Positions 39,124-49,800 of a DNA stretch of 64,000 nt are shown here, piece after piece (the first letter of the stretch is position 1; every line of letters begins with the position of its first letter). Origin of the DNA: Thermaerobacter marianensis DSM 12885 (GTDB lineage: Bacteria > Bacillota > Sulfobacillia > Thermaerobacterales > Thermaerobacteraceae); contig NC_014831.1 in the NCBI RefSeq assembly GCF_000184705.1, forward strand, positions 1 through 64,000, in the 5' to 3' direction. A program made the position numbers and the translations under genes. The notes under the pieces were generated by a model. That model made no database searches. It saw nothing but the letters and a program-made list of their open reading frames with translations, and was not told the DNA's origin.

Positions 39124-42100
39124 GTGGCGCTGAGTGCGGTGCTGGGCGAGGCGCTGGTCCCGATCCGGGCGCAGTTCGACGCGCTGGAGCGGGATCTCAA
39201 GCAAGCTCGCCAGAAGGTCGAGGCCAACCTCGGCAAGGCGATGCGGGACGTCGGCAAGTCCTTACGGTCGACGGGGCAGACCCTCTCTACCTACGTCACC
39301 CTGCCCATCATGGGCGCGGCGGGTGCAGCCGTCAAGCTGGCCGGGGATTTTGAGTACGCGATGAACGTGCTCCAGTCTGTATCCGGCGCGACGAGCACAG
39401 AACTCGCCAAGATGCGCCAGCTTGCGGTGGAGCTTGGGAACGACGTCGCCCTGCCAGGTACCTCGGCCATCGACGCCGCGGAAGCGATGACCGAATTGGT
39501 CAAGGCGGGCCTAAGCGTGGAGCAGACGATGAAGGCGGCCCGGGGCGTGCTCGTCCTGTCGGCGGCTGCGGAGGTATCGAATGCCGAGGCCGCGGAGATT
39601 ACGGCCAACGCGCTCAATGCCTTCCGCCTCAGCGGCGACAAGGCGACCTATGTAGCTGACCTGTTGGCCAACGCGGCCAACGCGGCATCGGGCGAGATCA
39701 TCGACATGGCCTACGGCCTGCGGCAGTCGGCTGCTGTGTCTGCCATGGCCGGTCAGGACATCGCGGATGTCGTGACGGCCCTCTCCTTGATGGCGAACGC
39801 AGGCATCCAGGGAAGCGACGCCGGTACGTCGCTCAAGCAGATGTTCCTGAGCCTGATCAACCCGACAGACAAGGCGAAGAAGCTCATGAAAGAGCTGGGC
39901 ATCGAGCTGTTTACATCGTCCGGGCAGCTGAAGCCGCTCCCGCAGCTCATCGAGGAGTTTCGTGGCGCGCTGAGCAAGCTGACCCCCGCCCAGCGGAACC
40001 AGGCTCTGGCGACCATCTTCGGCAGCGATGCGATCCGCGCGGCCAACATCGTCCTGATGGCGAGCGCCGACGAGTGGAACAACATGCGGGCAGCCGTCAC
40101 CCGGGCTGGTGGGGCACAGGACGTCGCGGCGGCCAAGATGAAGGGCTTTCGGGGGGCACTGGAAGCGTTCAGGAGCACGCTGGAGACCCTTGGGATCACG
40201 CTCGGGGAGAAGATCTTGCCGCACGTCACCGCGTTCCTCCAGACCCTCACGAAGCTCGTCAACTGGTTCGGCGAATTGCCTGGTCCGGTGCAGACGACCA
40301 TCCTGGCTCTGGCAGGGGTGGCCGCCATCGTGGGCCCGCTCCTGGTTGGGTTGGGCGCCGTTGTCAGCGCGATCGGCACGCTGATGACGGTGGGGCCTGC
40401 TGTCGCTGCTGCGCTGGGGTCCGTCGTGACCGTGGCCGGCCCAGTGGTGCTGGCCGTCATGGGCGCAGCAGCGGCCCTATATGTGCTGTTCCGCGCTGGC
40501 AAGGCCGTGTGGCCGAAGCTGGCCGCCGCGGCGAAGAAAGCTGGTCCCGCCATCGCCGGAGCCATGGACCAGGCCAACAAGGCCCTGGGGCGCCTCGGAC
40601 AGGAGTTGCGGTCGATGCTGGGCAGGGCTGTTGATTGGGTCGTGCGGACTGCCGGGCAGATTGGATCCGGCATCGAGCGTGCTGGTCAGGCTGTAGCTGA
40701 TGCTCTTGGCCGCGCAGGGGATGCCGTGACGGCCTTTGTGCGGAGGGGCGTGGCGCAGCTGCAAACCTTCCTGGTGCGCGTTGCGTCGTGGGCTAACGGC
40801 ATCGTAAGCAACGCGACCTCGGCCATGGCAAGGTTTGGGTCTGTGGTCGCCTCCGCAATGAGCCGCGCGTTATCCACGGTGTCTGGATTCGTGTCCTTGG
40901 CAACATCCAGGCTGCAGGCGATCGTCCGCTACGTTGCGTCCTGGGGCTCGTCCATCGCAGCCCGGGCGGCCTCGGCCATGTCCGCTTTTGCTTCGGCCGT
41001 GCGCTCCGGAATCAACCGCGCCGTGTCCTTCTTTGGCGACCTTGGCAACCGTGCCCTGAGTGCGGTTCGCGGTGCGTTGGGACGCATGGTATCTATTGGC
41101 CGCAATCTTGCGGAGGGCCTGTGGAGCGGCATCTCCAAGATGGGCGGCTGGCTGAAGAACAAGATTCTGGGTTGGGCAAAGTCTGTCATCCCGGACCCGC
41201 TGGAGCGGTTCTTCGGCATCCGGTCTCCCAGCCGCCTGATGGCCCGTTACGGCAAGTTCATTGCTCAGGGCCTGGTCAAGGGCCTGACCGGCTCGGCCAG
41301 CGAGATCAAACGAGCCGCTGAGCAGACCGCACGACTGATGCGGGACGCCTTTGGCGGTGCGCGCGAGAAGCGGCTGCTTGCGATGCTCAGTGCCAACACG
41401 GCACGGTTGCAAAAACTGGCGGCCCAGCGTGACGCCATCGCCAAGCAGATCGCCGAAGCGCACAAGATGGCGGCCGACGTGGCCTCCAAGGCGCTGGAGT
41501 ACGCCTCTATCGGCAACCTGAACCTGGGCGTCGAAGGACCGGTCACCGCGAATAGCGTGATCCAGTCGCTGTCCGACCGGCTACGGCAGATGCGTGCCTT
41601 TGCGTCCAACCTTCGCATCCTTGGGGGCATGGGCCTCTCAAAGGACCTGCTGCGCCAGCTCATTGACATGGGCGTGGATCAGGGAGGCGCCTATGCGGCG
41701 GCCCTGGTGGCCGGCGGCAGGAGCGCGGTGGCACAGATCAATAAACTGCAGCGCCAGATCAACGCCGCTGCCCAGGTCCTTGGGCAAGTCGCCGCGGACA
41801 TCATGTATGACGCAGGGATGCTGGCGGCCAAGGGATTCTTGGCTGGGTTGCAGGAGCAGAAGAAGGACATCGAGGCCGCGATGCGGCGCATCGCACAATC
41901 GGTCCAGGCGACGCTGAGGTCCGAACTGCGGATGCGTTCGCCGTCCAGGGTGATGATGGACCTGGGTCGCAACATCGTTCGCGGCCTGGTGGCCGGCATG
42001 GAGCGGCAGGCAGTGCTAGTTGCTGCTGCGGCGAGCTACCTGTCGTCCCAGGCGGCATCGGCTGTTGCGGCCAGCGCCTTGCCACCGGTCTCGGTCGTCC

Positions 42101-42270
42101 ACGCAGACATGCAAGAGGCAGCAATCATGGGGGCCGGGAAGCCTATCACGATCCTGGTCCCTGTGTACCTGAACGGACGACAGATTGCCCGCGCGTCCGC
42201 CACCTACGTGGATGAGGAACTTGCAGCCCGGCAGCGGCGGGTCAGCCGTGCGCGGGGTGAGGTCTACTGA
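39124..42270 (+). CDS. Tail tape measure protein
   Basis: 1048 aa, GTG 39124. The TP901-type core is clear in FEYAMNVLQSVSGATSTELA, ELGNDVALPGTSAIDAAEAM and GSDAGTSLKQMFLSLINPTD. Hydrophobic segments near residues 390-460 and long Ala-rich helices follow, with repeated FGIRSPSRLMARYGKFIAQG and RMRSPSRVMMDLGRNIV-type motifs (two copies, near 700 and 940), a common feature of the C-terminal part. It sets tail length and is ejected during infection. The stop overlaps Dit (ATGA). Confidence 0.96.
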   Translation: MALSAVLGEALVPIRAQFDALERDLKQARQKVEANLGKAMRDVGKSLRSTGQTLSTYVTLPIMGAAGAAVKLAGDFEYAMNVLQSVSGATSTELAKMRQLAVELGNDVALPGTSAIDAAEAMTELVKAGLSVEQTMKAARGVLVLSAAAEVSNAEAAEITANALNAFRLSGDKATYVADLLANAANAASGEIIDMAYGLRQSAAVSAMAGQDIADVVTALSLMANAGIQGSDAGTSLKQMFLSLINPTDKAKKLMKELGIELFTSSGQLKPLPQLIEEFRGALSKLTPAQRNQALATIFGSDAIRAANIVLMASADEWNNMRAAVTRAGGAQDVAAAKMKGFRGALEAFRSTLETLGITLGEKILPHVTAFLQTLTKLVNWFGELPGPVQTTILALAGVAAIVGPLLVGLGAVVSAIGTLMTVGPAVAAALGSVVTVAGPVVLAVMGAAAALYVLFRAGKAVWPKLAAAAKKAGPAIAGAMDQANKALGRLGQELRSMLGRAVDWVVRTAGQIGSGIERAGQAVADALGRAGDAVTAFVRRGVAQLQTFLVRVASWANGIVSNATSAMARFGSVVASAMSRALSTVSGFVSLATSRLQAIVRYVASWGSSIAARAASAMSAFASAVRSGINRAVSFFGDLGNRALSAVRGALGRMVSIGRNLAEGLWSGISKMGGWLKNKILGWAKSVIPDPLERFFGIRSPSRLMARYGKFIAQGLVKGLTGSASEIKRAAEQTARLMRDAFGGAREKRLLAMLSANTARLQKLAAQRDAIAKQIAEAHKMAADVASKALEYASIGNLNLGVEGPVTANSVIQSLSDRLRQMRAFASNLRILGGMGLSKDLLRQLIDMGVDQGGAYAAALVAGGRSAVAQINKLQRQINAAAQVLGQVAADIMYDAGMLAAKGFLAGLQEQKKDIEAAMRRIAQSVQATLRSELRMRSPSRVMMDLGRNIVRGLVAGMERQAVLVAAAASYLSSQAASAVAASALPPVSVVHADMQEAAIMGAGKPITILVPVYLNGRQIARASATYVDEELAARQRRVSRARGEVY

Positions 42271-43706
42271 TGGCATGGGGATTCCGCTACGACGGCATCC
42301 ACAGCGCGAACAAGGGCGTGCATTCCGTCACCGACGTGCGCCGGTCCATCTTGCCGCCGGTCACGGCGCGGACCCTGGACACTCCGGGACGGCCGGGCGT
42401 CTACTACCAGGGGTTCGACTACGGTGCCCGGGAGATCCAGGTGGACATCATCCTTGCCGAGTCCACTCTGGAGAGCCTGCGGTCCAGAGTCCGCAACCTG
42501 GCTGCATGGCTGCGGCCTGACGACACGCCGCGGCCCCTGGTTTTTGACGACGAGCCGGAGCTAACGTGGTATGCCGTCCTGAGCGGCGACACGAACCTCG
42601 AGGAGATCGTGACGGTCGGACGGGGCACGCTAACCTTTCTGTGCCCCGAACCTTACGCCATCGGTCCTGAGCGCGTGTTAACGATTGCGGACGGCGCCAC
42701 AGTGACCGCGCAGGGTACGGCGGACACCTACCCTATCATCCGGGCCACCGTGCAACGGGATATCACGTTCCTGTCCATCGGAACCGTGGACCGCTACGTG
42801 CTACTTGGCACGCCGTCCGAAGTGGAGCAGGCGTCCGTGCCGCCCTACGAGCGCATCATGTCTGACGAGCTGACCACCACCGAGGGCTGGGTGGACGGCC
42901 TGGATGCGGACGGCGGGCTTGTCGCAGGGACGATGACCTCCAACGGCAACGAGTTCGTCGTTGCCGATTACGGCATCGGTTCGGGTTGGCACGGGCCGGC
43001 CCTTCAGAAAGGGCTACCCGAGCTCGTGCAGGACTTCCGCGTGACCATGTGGGTCCAGGCGATCAACGGAAAGGCCGAGGTCGGCCGTGTTGAGGCGTAC
43101 CTGCTGGATCAGACTGGAGCGATCATCGGCAAGATCGGGCTGGCCGACAAGTATGCTGGCCGCGACGAGATGTGGGGCATTGCACGGGCCGGGAACCTCG
43201 CCAACGGCACGTACATCATCAACGAGTACGGCGACCGGCGAGGCGTCTGGAACGACTTCTACGGCGTCCTGCGGATCGGACGTGTGGGCAACACGTGGGA
43301 GGCCTACATCGCCAAGTACGACCCGGTGAAGCGGGTGTACCACACCAGGCGGTTACGGCGCTGGACTGACACGAAGGGCAGGTGGACGGCGCCCCTAGCG
43401 CGGGTGCAGCTGCACGCGGGCGCCTATGGCGAGAACCCGCCCATGAGCGTCCGCATCCTGTCCGTGACTGTGGAGCGGGTCAACAAGCTGCAGCTCTCCG
43501 ATGTCCCCATCATCGCAGGTCCGGGAGATGAAATCGAGATCGACTGCGAACGGTTCGCCGTGCGGCTGAACGGCGAGCACGCGCTGGAGCTGCTGGACCC
43601 GTCCAGCCAGTTTTTCGTCCTCCGACCGGGTGAGCCGGTTACATTCGACGTATCGCCACCCGGCGCGGCGACCGTCGAGCTCCGCTACCGGGAGCGGTGG
43701 TTGTGA
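42270..43706 (+). CDS. Distal tail protein (Dit)
   Basis: 478 aa. The N-terminal part (WGFRYDGIHSANKGVHSVTD, VYYQGFDYGAREIQVDIILA) is the Dit belt domain that forms the hexameric hub at the tail tip. It is longer than a minimal Dit (about 250 aa); the middle (about 190-390) is an inserted beta-sandwich-like region (FRVTMWVQAINGKAEVGRVE) similar to carrier or carbohydrate-binding insertions in evolved Dits. The gene follows the tape measure and precedes Tal. Confidence 0.85.
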   Translation: MAWGFRYDGIHSANKGVHSVTDVRRSILPPVTARTLDTPGRPGVYYQGFDYGAREIQVDIILAESTLESLRSRVRNLAAWLRPDDTPRPLVFDDEPELTWYAVLSGDTNLEEIVTVGRGTLTFLCPEPYAIGPERVLTIADGATVTAQGTADTYPIIRATVQRDITFLSIGTVDRYVLLGTPSEVEQASVPPYERIMSDELTTTEGWVDGLDADGGLVAGTMTSNGNEFVVADYGIGSGWHGPALQKGLPELVQDFRVTMWVQAINGKAEVGRVEAYLLDQTGAIIGKIGLADKYAGRDEMWGIARAGNLANGTYIINEYGDRRGVWNDFYGVLRIGRVGNTWEAYIAKYDPVKRVYHTRRLRRWTDTKGRWTAPLARVQLHAGAYGENPPMSVRILSVTVERVNKLQLSDVPIIAGPGDEIEIDCERFAVRLNGEHALELLDPSSQFFVLRPGEPVTFDVSPPGAATVELRYRERWL

Positions 43707-45125
43707 ATGTTGCAGGTCATGGTGCTGGACCGCAACGAGGTGGTCCGGGCCGTGCTGGGCGACGCGCCCGGGGCGTGCCCGGTGCTGGAGGACCTCCACA
43801 CGGAGGACCTGGAGAACGCCGACATCACTTACGAGTTCGCGGTGCCTGCCGACCACCCGGACGCCTGGAAGATCGAGAACGGCGGGTACATCATCATCCG
43901 GGACCTGGACGGCCTGCTGCAGCTGCTCCGCGTCGTGCGGGTGGAGCAGACGAACGACCAGGACGGCAAGCAGCTGCGGCAGGTGCTGGCCGAAAACGCG
44001 GCCCTGGAGCTCAACGGCACTATCGTGCCGCCCCAAACCCTGCGGGGCGTGTCGGCCGAGCAGGCCATGGCAGCCGTCCTTTCCGCGACCCGGTGGCAGC
44101 CCGGCATCGTCGAGTGGGCCGGCATCCAGGACCTCGTGATCGACCAGCACACGACGGCCCTCGCGTTGGTCCACCAGATCCGCCAGAAGTACGGGGGCGA
44201 GATCCGGTGGCGGGTGGAGTGGGACCGCGGGCGAGCCACGGGCCGCTACGTGGACCTGCTCCGTCAGCGCGGGCGCCGTACCGGGAAGCGGGTGGAGTAT
44301 CGCAAGGACATCGACGAGATGCGCGTCATCGAGGACACCAGCGAGCTGGTCACGGCGATGATCGGATTGGGGCGGTCGGATGATTCCGGCCGCCGCCTCA
44401 CTTTTGTGGGGGTGGAGTGGAGCACGGCGAAGGGCGACCCGGTGGACAAGCCGCTGGGGCAGGAGTGGGTGGGTGACCCGGAGGCCTTGCAGCGGTGGGG
44501 CCTCCCCGGCGGCCGTCACCTGATGGGTGTCTACGAGGACTCCGAGGAAACCGACCCGGCCCGCCTGCTCCAGAAAACGTGGGACGCCCTGCAGGAGCGC
44601 ATCAAGAGCCGGTACACCTACGAGATCACGGCGGTGGCCCTGGAGCGCATCGCCGGCCTGGAACACGAGGCGGTGCGCCTGGGCGATACCGTGACGGTCC
44701 ACAACTTCGACGTGGACCCGCCGCTGGTCCTGGAGGCCCGTGTGGTCAAGCTGGAGCGGTCCTACACCGACCCCACGCGGGACCGGGTGTACCTGGGCTA
44801 TTACGAGCCCTCCAAGCTCGGCCGGGCGGTGCTGGACAGCGCCGAAAGACAGGTCCGGCGCCTGAGGACCGTCGTCCAAACCATCCAGGCCCGGGACGAA
44901 CCGGCGCTGGTGGACATCACCTACGGACCGGACGGGCGGTTCCAGAAGGCGGTCTCGGGCGGCTGGTGGTGGGAGGCGGAATACACCACCGGGCCGACGG
45001 GTCAGGTGGTGGCCTCCAAGATCACGGAGCGCCGGCCGGACGGGACAACGGTGGCCTGGACACTCGAGTATGACGCCTCCGGACGGCTGATCCGGGCCAC
45101 GCCGGCCGTCACGGCGGCATCGTGA
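43707..45125 (+). CDS. Tail-associated hub protein (Tal/gp27-like)
   Basis: 472 aa from ATG 43707. The first 370 residues follow the gp27-like fold of phage tail hub/endopeptidase-tail proteins: VLEDLHTEDLENADITYEFA, VRRTGKRVEYRKDIDEMRV-type core and YTYEITAVALERIAGLEHE, then VRLGDTVTVHNFDVDPPLVL. No recognisable lysin domain follows, only a short C-terminal beta segment. It closes the tail tube below Dit. Confidence 0.85.
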   Translation: MLQVMVLDRNEVVRAVLGDAPGACPVLEDLHTEDLENADITYEFAVPADHPDAWKIENGGYIIIRDLDGLLQLLRVVRVEQTNDQDGKQLRQVLAENAALELNGTIVPPQTLRGVSAEQAMAAVLSATRWQPGIVEWAGIQDLVIDQHTTALALVHQIRQKYGGEIRWRVEWDRGRATGRYVDLLRQRGRRTGKRVEYRKDIDEMRVIEDTSELVTAMIGLGRSDDSGRRLTFVGVEWSTAKGDPVDKPLGQEWVGDPEALQRWGLPGGRHLMGVYEDSEETDPARLLQKTWDALQERIKSRYTYEITAVALERIAGLEHEAVRLGDTVTVHNFDVDPPLVLEARVVKLERSYTDPTRDRVYLGYYEPSKLGRAVLDSAERQVRRLRTVVQTIQARDEPALVDITYGPDGRFQKAVSGGWWWEAEYTTGPTGQVVASKITERRPDGTTVAWTLEYDASGRLIRATPAVTAAS

Positions 45126-45138
45126 GGAGGTGGTGCCG

Positions 45139-45552
45139 GTGCCGGCCGGGTTCGGCGTGACCGTGGTGGCCGACGGGCAGGTCCGCGTCATGGACCTGCC
45201 CCATCCGCTATACCCGAGCAAACGGAGGCCCTACATCAAGGGTCTCCAGCTCTCCGTGCCGGCCGTGGCGCAGACCTACAGCGTCACCTACACGCCGGCG
45301 GAGGACGTGGAGCTGCTGTCCATCGCCATGGCCGCCTCCGGCTACGGCCTGGGCGATTACTGGTGGGCGGACGTGGGCACGGAGCGGCTGCTCGACTCCA
45401 TCTACACCAAGGAGCTGCCCGAGAGCGTGCTGCTCGGCACGCCGTGGTCGATTGTCTACCCGGTGGCGGCCGGAACAGAGATCAAGCTGTCCTTCAACAA
45501 CGCCAGCGGGACGGCCAAGCGAGTCTGGTGGAACCTGCACATGTTGCGTTGA
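45139..45552 (+). CDS. Baseplate-region protein, hypothetical
   Basis: 137 aa from GTG 45139, nine bases after GAGGAGG; earlier in-frame GTGs overlap the ribosome site. Beta-rich (GLQLSVPAVAQTYSVTYTPA, GTEIKLSFNNASGTAKRVWW). Probably a small adaptor or fibre-attachment protein given its place between hub and fibre genes; no family recognised. Confidence 0.55.
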   Translation: MPAGFGVTVVADGQVRVMDLPHPLYPSKRRPYIKGLQLSVPAVAQTYSVTYTPAEDVELLSIAMAASGYGLGDYWWADVGTERLLDSIYTKELPESVLLGTPWSIVYPVAAGTEIKLSFNNASGTAKRVWWNLHMLR

Positions 45553-45564
45553 GGAGGGACTGGC

Positions 45565-46818
45565 ATGGCGTGGATCCAGGGCTACGCGACGCCCGCCACG
45601 ATCACGAGGGTGTTGCGCGACGCCATGGTGGCCGCGGGCTGGACTGAGGTGGCCAACCCGGCTGCGGAGGAATACATCCTCCAGACGACGACGGACCCAG
45701 AGGGCGCGATCCGGGCACCGAAGGCCGTCAAGGCGGCGCTGACCGGAGCCGCCGCGTCCGGGACCGGGTTTACGGGCGGTGCGACATACGACTACGTGGT
45801 GACCGCCGAGGGCCCGAAGGGCGAGTCGGTGGCGTCGGCCACGGCCTCGGTGACCCAGCCAACGACGCCTGAGCGGGTCAAGTTGTCCTGGCGGCTGCTG
45901 GATGGCGCCTTGCGGTATCACATCTACCGCAAGACCGGGACCGGCGGCTTTGAGCGCGTCGGCTCCACGGAGGGCCAATGCACCACGTGGATCGACGACG
46001 GTGCGACGCCGCAGGCGGGTGTGACGCCGCCGGCAGGCCAGAGCCTGACCATTCTCGCGCGTATTCGGCGCCCGAGCGCGTCCAAGTTTGCCATCGAGGT
46101 GTCGATGCTTGAGGCTTACGACACGGTGGCTGCCACGGCGACCAATGAGTCTCCCAAGGTTCCGCTCTATTTCTGGTACGGTGGCGCCACGACGCCGAGC
46201 TGGGGCGACAATAGCCAGCTCCTTTACTGGGGCAATGTGAGCAAGAATCGGGTGGCGGTTGTAATCTACGGCGACCCGACGATTGATTTCTCGAACTACA
46301 GAGTCGGATTCCTTTACCTCGGTCGTTTGACACCGTTTCCTGAGGCCGGTCAGGATGTGGCCGGTAACTTTGCCCTGTGCGGGAATTTTGCTGGTTCCGG
46401 CACGCTCAGCGTACCGACCACCTATGGCCCTTACACGGGTAGTGGCGTGCTCGACGTGATGGTCTATAAGACAAAGTCCGGTGTCCTGTATCAAAGGCAT
46501 GAGCTGGCCTTCGTGACCCAGAGATCCGGTATGACGCTCGAAGACAAGGGCTTCAACCCGAGCCAGTGGACGCAAAAGTACCACTTGTCCCCGGCCTACG
46601 TCGTACACGGCTATGACGGCTATCGTGGCTGGCTAGAGGACGTGCTGGTGGTGCAGGACCACAACCTTGTGCACCTAGATGAGTTCATCGTCAGCTATCC
46701 TGACGGCGGGACGGAGCGGTACAAGTATTTCCGCGTCGACCCGGCCGGCAACTGGCCAATTGGCAACGCATCGCCGAACTCGAAATATTCCGTGGCCATC
46801 CTCAAGGAAGCGGCGTAA
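45565..46818 (+). CDS. Tail/baseplate protein with Fn3-like domain
   Basis: 417 aa from ATG 45565. Residues about 50-150 look like a fibronectin-III-type module (TYDYVVTAEGPKGESVASAT, SWRLLDGALRYHIYRKTGTG). The C-terminal 250 residues are rich in Tyr, Gly and aromatic strands (YFWYGGATTPSWGDNSQLLY) without a recognised family; probably a virion surface protein. Similar large beta proteins follow in the same operon. Confidence 0.7.
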   Translation: MAWIQGYATPATITRVLRDAMVAAGWTEVANPAAEEYILQTTTDPEGAIRAPKAVKAALTGAAASGTGFTGGATYDYVVTAEGPKGESVASATASVTQPTTPERVKLSWRLLDGALRYHIYRKTGTGGFERVGSTEGQCTTWIDDGATPQAGVTPPAGQSLTILARIRRPSASKFAIEVSMLEAYDTVAATATNESPKVPLYFWYGGATTPSWGDNSQLLYWGNVSKNRVAVVIYGDPTIDFSNYRVGFLYLGRLTPFPEAGQDVAGNFALCGNFAGSGTLSVPTTYGPYTGSGVLDVMVYKTKSGVLYQRHELAFVTQRSGMTLEDKGFNPSQWTQKYHLSPAYVVHGYDGYRGWLEDVLVVQDHNLVHLDEFIVSYPDGGTERYKYFRVDPAGNWPIGNASPNSKYSVAILKEAA

Positions 46819-46833
46819 TGGGGGTGACGGGCC

Positions 46834-49800
46834 GTGCCGGTGGCCGAGCTACTGGCGTCCTATCAACCGGCGCGGAACAGCGTCACCCTTGCGGCGGGCT
46901 ACCGGGTGGACCGGCTGGGATCGCAGGAGGACCTGCTGCGGGCCGGCTACCTGCCTTATGCCATCCTGCCCGGCCGGCAGGAGGCGGTACCCCGTCCGGT
47001 CGCCCTTGCCATCGAGCGGCCGGCGGCCGTCGCGGAATGCTGTCCGGCGGACCGGGTAGACGGGCGCGGGGCGCGGATCGACGTTGGGATGTCGGCCGCC
47101 CGTCTGCCGGACCGCCAGGCCGTCGCGGTACGCAGGCCGATGGCCGGGGAACGCCCGTTGGAGCGCCAGGCCGTGCCACCGGCTGGCACGATCCTTGTAG
47201 CCCGGCGCCCCATCGAGCGCGGCGGGTCTGCACGGTGGGCGCCCACGCCAGAAGGCCAGCGGATCATCGAGCGGGCAGGGATTCCGCGGTCGGGCCTGTC
47301 GGCTGGCGTCCGGCTGATCGACCGGCCCGGGATCGCGCATCCGGTCACCCGCGAGGCCATGCGGCCCGTCGGCCGCGATGTTACCCTGGTCGTCGCCGGG
47401 GCGGCGGCCGGGAGGTCGATCGAGCGACTGGGCGCGACGCGGCCGGTCCTCGTCCTACCCGACCGCGACGCCGAACGGACGGCCCTGCTCATCGCCGGAT
47501 ACTTGCCGGTGGCCCGTGACCCGTCGCACGAGGCTCTGGTGGTGGCCGGCCGATGGGCCGACCGGGACGCCAGCAAGTCCGCGGTGGTCATGCCGGCGCC
47601 ATGGCGGGCCGTCCACGACGGCGACCGCACGGCCCTGGTGGTGTGGGGCAGCCGGCCCATCGAGTACCTGGGCGGCAACACGATCATCATGCGCCCGCAC
47701 ATCATGGGCGCCCTGAATAACCTGCGGGTGGTGGAGGTCCTGCCCCACCGGCCGCCGGCGGCCCGAGTAGACGAGCACGGGGCAGCCGTGGGCCATGGTC
47801 TGGCCGGCGCCCGGCCCGTGGAGCATGGCGCCGACATCGTGTGGCTGGTGGCTGGCGAGAGGCCGTCCGAACTTGGGGCGGCCATGATCCGTCTAGGACT
47901 GGCCGGAGAGCGGCCAACGAGCCTGGGCGGCGTCATGGTCCGGCTGGCCGCGGCCGGCGAACGGCCCACCGTCCACGGCGCCGTCGTCGGTGGGTTCGCG
48001 GCGGCGGGATCGCGGCCTGCCGAACATGGATCCACGGTCTGGCACCGGCCTCTGCCCGGCGGCACCGAAGCCCGGGCCGCAGCGATGCTGTGGGCGCCCA
48101 TGGCAGTCCGCGAGACCGTGGAGCCTGGGCTGGTCCTGGCGCGTCTACCGCTGCTGGTGCCTGTGCCGAAGCAAGCCCTGGTCGTGGCGCCTCAGCCGAT
48201 GGCCGACAAGGCGCCGAAGGACGGCCGCCTGGTTCTGCCTCGGTGGTGGGCAGAGACAGCCCCCAAGGAGGCCCGGTCCGGTGTCGGCCTGTGGGTGGAG
48301 CGCGACCAGGGGCGGACGACGATCGTCGTGCCGGGCCGCCCTACGGGTGGCGAGCTCCCGGACGCCATCGGGGCGGCCCCTTACATGCCGCGGCCCAAGG
48401 ACAACGAGCGGCCCTACGACTCGCCGCAGGAGCCTTGGCCGGACACGGAGCCGATCACCGGCCCGTACAACCCGCCGCCGCCACCGAGTACGGACCCTGA
48501 GACTGGGGCGCCAGTCAACCCGCCGCCGCAGAACCACGTGGAGCCGCCGCCCAATTCGGTGGCGGACCCGGTAACGGGCGAGCCGCGCCACCCGACCGGC
48601 GGTACCGACCCGGTAACCGGGGACCCGGAGATCCTGCCGCCCCGGGACCCGGCGCATGTTCCCGGCGACATGTGCGGCGCAGTGGACGAGGCGGACGTGC
48701 CGGAAGGCGTCCTACTGGAGTTCATTGCCAGGTTCTGGGACGTGTGGAAGACATTCGAGGTCTACTACGGCCACGTCACGGCCGATGAGGCCGTCCGTCA
48801 CCTGCTCAGCGAGCTGGTCCGGTGGCTGGGCGACAACCCGTACGATCCGCGATACTGGGTGCTCTACTGCGATTTGCGCGACTGCGCAAGGTCTGCGGTC
48901 ATGCGGTACTGCCGCACGTACCTGCGCAAGCAGTGGGGGCAGGAGAGGGCCTCGGCGCTAGACTACGGCACCGATGCCTTCAACACTGGCAACTTCATGG
49001 ACCCGAGCCGGTGGACGGTCAGCGGGTGGTCGTTCCGCTACCACCTGAACCCTACCGACATTGCCCTGGCCCCGGACGGGGATGGGGCGACGGTCACGCT
49101 GTCCTGCAATCTGCCGGACGGGGGTTGGGTCGACTTCGAGTACCTGATCGCGACGGGCAACGCAATGAGGCTGATCGCCCTGCCGTCGGGCACGGTCCTC
49201 TGGTCCGCCGAGGGCACGGTGGACGACCCCTACGGCGTGGCCGGCCCGCACGCTTCGGTGGAGGTTCCGCCGGGCACGACGGGATTGCAGTGGGTTTTCG
49301 AGTGGAAAGCCACGACGCGACAGGAGTCCATCGACTACGGCACCGACGATTACAACGCTGCCGCCTTTTTGGACGCGACTCGGTGGACGGTGACCGGATG
49401 GAGCTTTAAGAACCAGTCTGCCACCGACATCGCGCTGGCCCCCGACGCCGATGGGGCGACGGCGGAGCTGTCCTGCAACCTGCCCGACGGCGGGCGGGTG
49501 GAGTTTGAGGTGGCGGTCACCAACGGCAACCAGCTCCAGCTCGTCGCGCTGCCGTCCGGGACGGTGGTCTGGTCCAGCGCCGGCACGACGGACGAGCCCT
49601 ACGGGACCGCGTGGCCCAAGGTTGCCGTGGAACTGCCGGCGGGCACGACGGCCATCCGGTGGCAGTTCGCCGGGACGGCTGTAGCGCCGAGTGGCCTCCG
49701 GGCCCTCATCGACGTGGTGACGGTCTACCGCTATGCCTACACCCTGGCCGCCCCGCCGAGCGGGCTGGCCGGCATCCTCGATGTCGTGACGCTCTGGCGG

